From the NCBI GenBank assembly GCA_036377675.1, contig DASUXY010000056.1, forward strand, positions 1 to 46,984: DNA of 46,984 nt, written 5' to 3'. Origin of the DNA: DASUXY01 sp036377675. Its GTDB lineage: Bacteria; Bacillota; Bacilli; Bacillales; Amphibacillaceae. How positions within the stretch are numbered: the stretch's first letter is position 1; every line of letters starts with the position of its first letter. The position numbers were made by a program, and so were the translations under genes. Below are positions 34,482 to 41,223 of the stretch, in pieces. The notes beneath the pieces were generated by a model that had not been told where the DNA came from, made no database searches, and saw only the letters and a list, made by a program, of their open reading frames with translations.

Positions 34482-34815
34482 AAAAATGAATTTCCATTTA
34501 CCTTTCAATTCATTGACATATTCTCACAAACTCCCTCATCTCAAAATGACCCTAGTTGATCATTCAGTGAAAACAAAACTTTTTTTCCACTGTACGAGTG
34601 TTATTAACAATAAATAACCTTTATTATGTTACCCATTTTTCTTTTTCGAGTATTTTTTTGTGTGAACTCACCATTTGTTCACAAAAGTTCACAGATTAGT
34701 TAAAATTAAAACGCTTTAATAGCTCTAAAGGGTCATGGAGTTAGGCAACGTCCGTGCTATGATACATTTGTGCTTAACTTTTTAGACTTTACGAGGAAGA
34801 GAGAGGGGATCGAAT
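34482..34815. promoter_or_regulatory. nosD upstream region with GTTCACA repeats
   Basis: TGTGAAC (34661-34667) is mirrored by GTTCACA (34677-34683) across 9 bases, and a third GTTCACA follows at 34687-34693, one helical turn on. A possible -10 box TATGAT lies near 34758 with no good -35, as expected of an activated promoter. No regulator family can be named from the motif; it does not fit the Fnr consensus TGTGA-N6-TCACA. The rest of the gap shows no gene. Confidence 0.5.
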
Positions 34816-36123
34816 GTGAAAAAAGTCCTTTCTATTTTTGTTACCTTTCTATTGCTATCGTTTGGACAAATGGTTTCTGCTTCTGATCAGCCAAAATCTT
34901 TACAAACACTCATCGACGAAACAGAGTGGGGAGGCATACTAAAGCTTTCTCCTGGACAATATGTCGGTGGTGCCACGATTACGAAACCGCTTAAAATTGT
35001 TGGGGGCGAAGGCGTGGAAATTATCGCGAACAATAGTGATCTTAAACCTGTCCTTACTATTGCAACAGATGATGTGATTATTGAACACCTTTCCATTATC
35101 GATGAGCGAGAGCAACCGACCATCGAAACGGTTCTTCTTAACAGTGACCATAATGAGCTCAAACATCTAGACATCGAAACGAAAGGAATCGGGATTCAAT
35201 TAATAGAGGCACATCATAACACGTTAGATAACATTACGATGAAAGGAAACGAACGAGTCTCATTCGGTCAGCGAGGAAATGGGATTGACTTAAGAGACTC
35301 TGATCACAATACGATTACATCATCAACAATCGCCTACGTACAAGACGGTGTTTATGTTGAAAGTAGTAAAGAAAATAACATTTCTAACAATGAAGTGACT
35401 CATTCACGATACGGCTATCATTTAATGTTTACCGAACGAACGAAAGTTAAGAGCAATCGATCATTTCATAATGTTAGTGGCATCATGGTAATGGGTACAG
35501 AGGGAACAATCGTTGAAGGAAATTACCTCCAATACAACCAAAAAAGCGTCCAATCTTTAGGACTCTTACTTTTCGATGTCCACAATGGAGTCTTTACCGA
35601 CAATATGATGGCTGACAATCGGATTGGGTTATACGTGGAAAACTCGAAAGGTAATGAAATTCACACGAATGAATCCAAGCGGAACTACGTCGGGATTCAA
35701 CTAAAAAAAGCAGAGGATAATCATATTTTTAACAATGCACTTACGGCAAATGTCGTTCAAGGACAGGCTGAAGAAAGTTCAGCGAACGATACGAATGGTA
35801 ACTATTGGGATGATCATTTAGGACTTGACACAGACGGTGATGGAGTAAGTAATTTGACATACACAGTTGATCCATTTTATTTACGGTTAACAGAAGCATA
35901 TCCGCCGTATCAAATATTTTTCCAATCACCCGGGATGAACTTTTTAGAACAACTCTTTCATACACCGACTGATCAGTGGGTCATCGATGAGTCACCGCTA
36001 ATGAAAGATCCTCTAGTAACAGAAACAGTTGAACGGGGTTCCTCGACCTATGTTTTATTATTTAGCACATTTTTACTTATTGTGAGTTCGACAATTATTT
36101 ATATGGGGGTAAGTAAACAATGA
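34816..36123 (+). CDS. nosD: NosD-type copper-centre maturation protein
   Basis: This 435-residue exported protein is built of right-handed parallel beta-helix turns (repeats of NxITxNxxxxNxxGIxL type, for example NTITSSTIAYVQDGVYVESS), the fold of NosD, which helps NosFY to load copper into nitrous oxide reductase outside the cell membrane. A signal peptide covers residues 1-22 (KKVLSIFVTFLLLSFGQ). A single C-terminal helix (YVLLFSTFLLIVSSTIIYMG, about 412-432) anchors it, as usual in Gram-positive bacteria. The start is GTG behind GAGGGG. Its stop overlaps the nosL start by 4 bases. Confidence 0.9.
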   Translation: MKKVLSIFVTFLLLSFGQMVSASDQPKSLQTLIDETEWGGILKLSPGQYVGGATITKPLKIVGGEGVEIIANNSDLKPVLTIATDDVIIEHLSIIDEREQPTIETVLLNSDHNELKHLDIETKGIGIQLIEAHHNTLDNITMKGNERVSFGQRGNGIDLRDSDHNTITSSTIAYVQDGVYVESSKENNISNNEVTHSRYGYHLMFTERTKVKSNRSFHNVSGIMVMGTEGTIVEGNYLQYNQKSVQSLGLLLFDVHNGVFTDNMMADNRIGLYVENSKGNEIHTNESKRNYVGIQLKKAEDNHIFNNALTANVVQGQAEESSANDTNGNYWDDHLGLDTDGDGVSNLTYTVDPFYLRLTEAYPPYQIFFQSPGMNFLEQLFHTPTDQWVIDESPLMKDPLVTETVERGSSTYVLLFSTFLLIVSSTIIYMGVSKQ

Positions 36124-36707
36124 AGGCAATTAAAAAATCTCATCTTTTTATTATGATGATTGCGGCTTTATCACTCGTCATTTCTGCTTGTGGTACAGAA
36201 GAATATCAGGCTGAAGATGTTGATGAAGATACCGATACGTGTGATGTATGTAGCATGGCTGTACCTGATAACGAACATGCGACACAAATCGTTCTCGAAA
36301 ATGAAAAAGTTTTAAAGTTTGATGACATTGGCTGTCTGTATGAATGGAAGAGTGAAAATGAAGATGAAAAAATAGGTGCTGAATTTGTTCGTGACTACAA
36401 TACAGAAGAATGGATTGAGATTAAAGATGCAACATTTGCTTACGACGAAGAATTCATGACTCCAATGGCATACGGTATATATTCTTTCGAAAATAAAGAA
36501 GATGCTGAAGCATTAATTGATGAAGAAGGTAAAGGAGAAATTATGGAGCCGAGCGATTTAGACGACCATCATTGGGACCGAAATAAAGAAATGATGGAAG
36601 AACACGGTGACCATGGTGACCACGGTGATCATGGAGATGATCACGATGTCCATGACGACGATGATGATCACGTAGAAGACGATGAAAATGAGGAAGATGA
36701 AGACTAA
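36120..36707 (+). CDS. nosL: NosL-type copper lipoprotein with His/Asp-rich tail
   Basis: This 195-residue lipoprotein has a signal peptide ending in the lipobox VISAC (C24). The NosL copper-binding motif CDVCSM is at C41, C44 and M46, and NosL fold segments such as FDDIGCLYEW and TPMAYGIYSF follow. NosL hands Cu(I) to nitrous oxide reductase. The C-terminal 46 residues are unusual: nine His (150, 151, 162, 165, 168, 171, 175, 178, 184), a four-fold HGD repeat, and a long acidic run. The tail looks like a metal-storage arm and would bind Cu(II), Zn or Ni. The gene overlaps nosD by 4 bases (ATGA) and is followed by a terminator. Confidence 0.9.
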   Translation: MKAIKKSHLFIMMIAALSLVISACGTEEYQAEDVDEDTDTCDVCSMAVPDNEHATQIVLENEKVLKFDDIGCLYEWKSENEDEKIGAEFVRDYNTEEWIEIKDATFAYDEEFMTPMAYGIYSFENKEDAEALIDEEGKGEIMEPSDLDDHHWDRNKEMMEEHGDHGDHGDHGDDHDVHDDDDDHVEDDENEEDED

Positions 36708-36719
36708 CATGTAACGCGT

Positions 36720-36756
36720 CCATCAGTGCGGACACCATCCCCACTGATGGTTTATT
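36720..36756 (+). terminator. Terminator after nosL
   Basis: CCATCAGTG pairs with CACTGATGG (9 bp) and is followed by TTTATT. It splits nosDL from nosYF, so the second pair needs its own promoter or read-through. Confidence 0.75.
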
Positions 36757-36981
36757 CCGTCGTTTTATAATGTTCCAAAGGTCCTTCTATTTTTACACTA
36801 CGATGGACCTTTCTTCTACTTAAAAGTTGCTGCTTTTTTCAAAATACACGATGATCTAAAACAATGTTTGGGTTAGAAGTCTTTTGACACATTGAACGGA
36901 CACAGCATCGACAAGATTATAATTGACTTCGCCTAAATTTATCCGAGTAATGTAAGGTAAAAATTTGAGTTGTAATGTCGA

Positions 36982-37007
36982 TTTATCCGTTAATTCGGGA
37001 TAAAGGA
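36982..37007 (+). promoter_or_regulatory. Hairpin overlapping the nosY ribosome binding site
   Basis: TTTATCC (36982-36988) pairs with GGATAAA (36998-37004); the 3' arm runs into the ribosome binding site AAAGGA (37002-37007), 10 bases before the GTG start. The fold would hide part of it. Confidence 0.45.
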
Positions 37008-37017
37008 ATGATAATTC

Positions 37018-37839
37018 GTGCACATCTTAACGATTGCTAAACGAGAAATCAAATTAGGTTTTCGCAATTCATGGACGTACTCTTTTCTTGTTTTGTTATC
37101 TATTTTCACAATCGCTGTGATGCTTCTCCAATCAGGTGTTCCCTCAACAGAAGGTTATACCGATATGACAGGGACGATGATGAATCTAACGCTTTACTTG
37201 TTACCATTAATCACTCTTCTCATCGGTAGTGTTTCACTTGCTATCGAAAAAGAAAGTGGGCACTGGTCCTTATTATCGACGTATGCTTTATCACCGCATA
37301 CGTTTCTTTGGGGAAAATGGATTGGCCTAGCAATCATCATGTTAACGATGCTCGCTTTCAGTTTTGGATTAGCCGGACTCATTACCGTCTTGTTTCAGAA
37401 AAGTGTTTCCATTGGTACACTCTCTTTTTTCTGGATGTTTTCCAGCCTTTTATCACTTGTTTTTCTTGGTATCGCCTTATTTATCGGGGCCATCGCTAAC
37501 AATCGTTGGCAAGCACTTATCGGAAGTATTACCGTATGGTTTATATCCATCGTCATTTGGCCGATGTTATTGATCAGTATATTAAGCTTGTTACCGTATT
37601 CATGGATTTATGGAATACTTGAAGCGAGTACATTTCTCAATCCTGCTGAACTCGTTCGAATTTTTTCTATGATAAAAATGGGAGCTGGATCTGCATTCGG
37701 ACCTGAGTATGCTCAATGGATTACGTGGGTAAACGGTTCGCTCGGTACGCCAGTATTTGTGTTCATCGTCATCTTATGGATTGTACTTACAATTTCGTTA
37801 GGAGCATTTGCGTGGGGAAGAAGGGATGAAAATGAGTAA
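37018..37839 (+). CDS. nosY: NosY-type ABC transporter permease
   Basis: This 273-residue membrane protein has six hydrophobic helices, an N-terminal cytoplasmic stretch (LTIAKREIKLGFRNSW) and the ABC-2 layout of NosY. NosY pairs with NosF to transport or drive a sulfur-containing compound and copper assembly for nitrous oxide reductase, together with NosD. The start is GTG; no in-frame ATG lies nearby. It is translated into nosF by an 8-base overlap. Confidence 0.88.
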   Translation: MHILTIAKREIKLGFRNSWTYSFLVLLSIFTIAVMLLQSGVPSTEGYTDMTGTMMNLTLYLLPLITLLIGSVSLAIEKESGHWSLLSTYALSPHTFLWGKWIGLAIIMLTMLAFSFGLAGLITVLFQKSVSIGTLSFFWMFSSLLSLVFLGIALFIGAIANNRWQALIGSITVWFISIVIWPMLLISILSLLPYSWIYGILEASTFLNPAELVRIFSMIKMGAGSAFGPEYAQWITWVNGSLGTPVFVFIVILWIVLTISLGAFAWGRRDENE

Positions 37840-38557
37840 TGTTGTTTTAGACGTCCAAAACCTAGAAAAAACAATGAACAAAAAAACAATTCTTCATTCG
37901 CTTTCTTTACAGTTGCAAAGCGGTCGAATTCTTGCATTATGTGGAGGGAATGGTGCTGGAAAAAGCACATTAATTCGAACGATGATCGGACTTTCGAACG
38001 CTACAAAAGGTACGGTCACGATTAACGGTGTTCAAAAAAAGAAAAACCGTCAAGCTTTTGCTCGCCAATTTGGCTATATGCCTGATGATTTTCAATTTCA
38101 AGAGTCCATTCGTGCTCGAGAAACACTCTACTTTTATGCTCGCTTGAAATGTGTGGACGAGGAACGGACAAAAGAGGTGTTACAACAAGTAGGGCTAACA
38201 GAACATCAACATAAAGTTGTAGGTGCTTTCTCAAAAGGGATGAGGCAACGTTTATTACTTGCTCAAGCTCTGTTAACAAAGCCTCCCCTACTCGTTCTCG
38301 ATGAGCCGACAAACGGTCTTGATCCATATTGGGTGCAAACATTTAGTCAAATGATGGTTCAAGCAAAGGAAGCTGGACAATCCGTTGTTTTTTCAACTCA
38401 TGATTTACACGTTGCTGAAGAAATTGCTGATGAAGTTATCTTTTTACATGATGGAAATGTCTTAAGTAAAGGCCCTATCGAAAAATATAAAGAAACTGGA
38501 TTATATGAAACATTTCATCAATTATTTTTCCAACAGGCCTCACAGGCGGTTCCATAA
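37832..38557 (+). CDS. nosF: NosF-type ABC transporter ATP-binding protein
   Basis: This 241-residue ATPase has Walker A GGNGAGKST, the signature SKGMRQRLLLAQAL (standard LSGGQ replaced by FSKGM, as in NosF), Walker B LLVLDEPTNGLDP and the switch His in FSTHDLHVAEE. It powers NosY. ATG 37832 has GAAGAAGGG 6 bases before it; earlier in-frame codons at 37808 and 37826 fit less well. A perfect terminator follows the stop. Confidence 0.9.
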   Translation: MSNVVLDVQNLEKTMNKKTILHSLSLQLQSGRILALCGGNGAGKSTLIRTMIGLSNATKGTVTINGVQKKKNRQAFARQFGYMPDDFQFQESIRARETLYFYARLKCVDEERTKEVLQQVGLTEHQHKVVGAFSKGMRQRLLLAQALLTKPPLLVLDEPTNGLDPYWVQTFSQMMVQAKEAGQSVVFSTHDLHVAEEIADEVIFLHDGNVLSKGPIEKYKETGLYETFHQLFFQQASQAVP

Positions 38558-38586
38558 TGAAGAAAACATGATCGCTCTGACCCACT

Positions 38587-38625
38587 TTAACCAAAGGCAA
38601 ACAAACCTTGCCTTTGGTTAAATTT
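38587..38625. terminator. Bidirectional terminator between nosF and the response regulator
   Basis: TTAACCAAAGGCAA pairs perfectly with TTGCCTTTGGTTAA (14 bp, 7-base loop), with AAATTT beyond. It separates convergent genes. Confidence 0.85.
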
Positions 38626-38632
38626 ACAATCG

Positions 38633-39292
38633 TCATTCACGGTCTTTTGGCAAATATCCTTTTTCATACGCATATTTAGCAAGTTGAACCCGGTTGTTTA
38701 AATGAAGCTTTTGAAATAAATTTTTCAAATGATTTTTTACGGTGTACTCCGATATTTCTAGACGAATGGAAATATCGCGATTTGTATATCCTTTGGCAAC
38801 CCACGTCAATATTTCTCGTTCGCGATCAGATAATAAATCGCCTTCAAACTGATACGTTTCTTGATGGTTTGTAAATTCCTGTAACATTTGTTCGGCTAAT
38901 CGTTTGGAAATCGGTGCATCATCATTGACAACAGCTTTTAAATACGTAATCCACGAATCATTTGTTACATTTTTTAGTAAATATCCTTGGGCACCTTGTT
39001 TAATCGCTTCAAATAAGTCAATAAAATCATCAGAGACTGTAACCATAACGATTTTTACGTACGGATAAGCACTTTTAATTTTACCTGTAGCCTCTAGGCC
39101 ACTAATATCTGGCAAATGAATATCCATCAATATGAGATCAGGCATCATTTCAGCTGTTTTTTTAATCGCTTCTTTCCCTGTTGTCGCTTCTCCAACGATT
39201 GAAAACGAAGAATCGGTTTCTAATATTTCTCGTATTCCTTGACGAGCCATCGGGTGATCATCAACGATTAATACGCGAATCAGTTCATTCAT
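38633..39292 (-). CDS. NarL/LuxR-family response regulator
   Basis: This 219-residue regulator has an N-terminal receiver (VLIVDDHPMARQGIREIL, phospho-acceptor D57 in LILMDIHLP) and a C-terminal LuxR-type helix-turn-helix (LSDREREILTWVAKGYTNRD). It acts with the sensor kinase 60 bases upstream on the same strand. It is convergent with nosF, so control of the nos genes is plausible but unproven; the YdfI-MMPL link is the alternative. The start is an ATG behind AGGAAGGAAAC. Confidence 0.9.
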   Translation of the reverse strand: MNELIRVLIVDDHPMARQGIREILETDSSFSIVGEATTGKEAIKKTAEMMPDLILMDIHLPDISGLEATGKIKSAYPYVKIVMVTVSDDFIDLFEAIKQGAQGYLLKNVTNDSWITYLKAVVNDDAPISKRLAEQMLQEFTNHQETYQFEGDLLSDREREILTWVAKGYTNRDISIRLEISEYTVKNHLKNLFQKLHLNNRVQLAKYAYEKGYLPKDRE

Positions 39293-39351
39293 GTTTCCTT
39301 CCTCCTAAAGCGAGTATCCTGTACCATTTATTAATTGAAAGGAGCGCATGA

Positions 39352-40215
39352 CTATTTATTCGAAGTAAAACGGACGAATGTTTCTCCATCAACTCGTTTC
39401 ATGTCCATCGACCAATTGATTCGTTCACAACGATCTTTCATCAATTGTAATCCGTAGCGACCTCTTTTTTGAAGATCTTCTTCGGCAAAACCTCGACCAT
39501 TATCAATAATCGTTACACGTTTCTCTTTTGAATGAATGATACATTCAATGATAACACGTGAAGCGTCTGCATGTTTCCGGATATTGATGAGCGCCTCACT
39601 AAAACAAGATGTCAGCTCAACTTTTTCTTTTGTCGAAAGGAATTGTTCGTTAACATCAATCGTCTCGACGACTTCTATTCCGGACTCTTGTTTAAAGTTG
39701 GAAATCTGCTCATGAATCGTATCCAACCACGGAACATCGAGTGCATGTGGTGGTAGCTTTAAGTTTTTAATCCCATGCCGAACATAGTTATGGATATGGT
39801 GGATATTTTGCTTGAGTTGTTCAAATAACTCCCGGTCTTTCTCAGAAACATCCACTTGATCGAGTTGGCGAACTTTAATCGATAGTAAAAATAACGATTG
39901 CGCCATCCCATCATGAAGATTACTAGCAATTCGTTCTCTCTCCTCTAAGACGGCTTTTTCTGCTCGCTCAATCCGCAATTCTTCTTGAATCGTTTCTAAC
40001 TTTTTAAAAAAACGAGTGAGTAATGTAAACGTAACAAATAAAACGATGACAGGTGTCAACCAATTTCCTACTTCCATCGATATATATGGAAGTAAATATT
40101 CGTGACGTACATATTCCCACACTCCAACGGTCACGGTAGGAATGAGCAAAATAAACCATTTCAGTTGCTTATAAGTCATTTGATAACGTGTATTGTCGTG
40201 AAGACTCTTTCTCAT
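39352..40215 (-). CDS. Two-component sensor histidine kinase (HisKA_3 type)
   Basis: This 287-residue membrane kinase has two N-terminal helices (LKWFILLIPTVTVGVWEYV and TPVIVLFVTFTLLTRFF), separated by a loop of about 20 residues with no room for a large sensor domain. A dimerisation helix follows, with the phosphorylated H101 in ERIASNLHDGMAQSLF, then the HATPase domain (NIRKHADASR, IDNGRGF, GRYGLQLMKDR). The short outer loop suggests sensing within the membrane or via another protein. The start is an ATG after GGGGG; a later ATG (residue 13) is possible. Confidence 0.88.
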   Translation of the reverse strand: MRKSLHDNTRYQMTYKQLKWFILLIPTVTVGVWEYVRHEYLLPYISMEVGNWLTPVIVLFVTFTLLTRFFKKLETIQEELRIERAEKAVLEERERIASNLHDGMAQSLFLLSIKVRQLDQVDVSEKDRELFEQLKQNIHHIHNYVRHGIKNLKLPPHALDVPWLDTIHEQISNFKQESGIEVVETIDVNEQFLSTKEKVELTSCFSEALINIRKHADASRVIIECIIHSKEKRVTIIDNGRGFAEEDLQKRGRYGLQLMKDRCERINWSMDMKRVDGETFVRFTSNK

Positions 40216-40369
40216 GTTGTTTAACCCCCGACCATTTTTAAAATGTTGTATCCATTATCATACACTATTTTAAACGGTATGTTCATATGAGTGAATTGTT
40301 TAAATGATTCGCTTTAAGTAAATAGTAATATATAACTATGAACAATCGACTAACGAGGAGTGATTACTT

Positions 40370-40873
40370 ATGAAGAGTCAATGGAAATGGATAGGAGTAA
40401 TAATCATTTCAGTATTTTTATTCGTTGCTTGTGGGAACAACGATGGGGGGAATGATTCAGCAGAAAATACACCTTCAACGAATGATCAGCAAGAAGTCGA
40501 AACAAATGAGACGGATTCAATAACGGACGATCAAACGAATACAGGTGCAGGAACGGAAGCACCGTATTCATTTATCGAATTTGATTTAGAAGCAGACTAT
40601 GATGGAACAGAAGAAGCTTTAGAAGTAGAATATGAATACGAAACGAATGAACCAGAGGCTTCTTATAAAAACCGTGTGCAAAATATCCGTTTAACTGGAA
40701 ACGAAGCGTTGGAAGAACTAGATGATATTTTTTCTTCATTTACTTTCAATGAAGAATCACCTAAGGAAGAAGTGTTAAGCGCAGTAATTGAGGCTTTTGA
40801 ACTTCCCAAAGATGCAACTATCGATTTAGATATTGAATTTCAAAATGGCACGGAAAAAGAGTATAAACAATAA
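40370..40873 (+). CDS. YusW-like lipoprotein
   Basis: This 167-residue lipoprotein has a signal peptide and the lipobox LFVAC (C21). A low-complexity Asn/Asp/Glu/Thr linker follows to about residue 65, then one domain of about 100 residues with YSFIEFDLEADYDG and the ending LDIEFQNGTEKEYK, as in the YusW family. The role is unknown. The start is an ATG behind ACGAGGAGTGA. The stop touches the decayed alcohol dehydrogenase remnant. Confidence 0.75.
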   Translation: MKSQWKWIGVIIISVFLFVACGNNDGGNDSAENTPSTNDQQEVETNETDSITDDQTNTGAGTEAPYSFIEFDLEADYDGTEEALEVEYEYETNEPEASYKNRVQNIRLTGNEALEELDDIFSSFTFNEESPKEEVLSAVIEAFELPKDATIDLDIEFQNGTEKEYKQ

Positions 40874-41161
40874 TCTAGATCTTATTTCGAACCCTCAAAA
40901 GTTTGCCAATATCACTAGATTTATGGGTGAAAATATAAATATTGAAGGTTTATCCCGTTCGTGAAACTGCTGATCAAGCAATTTATGCTATCCAAAAATT
41001 ATTAGAAGACGTAAATATCCCAGCGAACTTACGCGAATTAGGTGTTAAAGAAGAAGACTTTGAAAAAATGGCAAAACTTTCACTTGAGGATTGATGCGGT
41101 GGGCAGCCCGATTCAAGGAAAAGAGCAAGATATGATTAACATTTTTAAAGCTGCTTATTAA
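40872..41161 (+). pseudogene. 3' remnant of an iron-containing alcohol dehydrogenase
   Basis: Three frames together give the C-terminal part of an Fe-dependent alcohol dehydrogenase: NPQKFANITRFMGENI, then (frameshift) ETADQAIYAIQKLLEDVNIP and ANLRELGVKEEDFEKMAKLS, then (frameshift) SPIQGKEQDMINIFKAAY plus TAA. Two or three frameshifts and a stop lie within 290 bases and the N-terminal three quarters are absent. It is clearly dead. It starts directly at the stop of the YusW-like gene, so the join may mark a deletion. Confidence 0.85.
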
Positions 41162-41168
41162 AAAAATG

Positions 41169-41203
41169 AAAGGGCTGGTTCTTGAGGACCAGCCCTTTTA
41201 AAT
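41169..41203. terminator. Bidirectional terminator
   Basis: AAAGGGCTGGT pairs with ACCAGCCCTTT (11 bp), with T and A runs outside. It ends the LPXTG protein gene on the minus strand and the remnant on the plus strand. Confidence 0.85.
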
Positions 41204-41223
41204 ATACTAATATTACTAATATA

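Noticed and set aside
34661..34693. Fnr-binding site before nosD
   Set aside because: The motif is TGTGAAC-N9-GTTCACA; spacing and bases differ from TGTGA-N6-TCACA, so an Fnr call is not supported.
36600..36640. CRISPR-like short repeats
   Set aside because: The repeated bases are the in-frame HGD codons of NosL, with no spacers.
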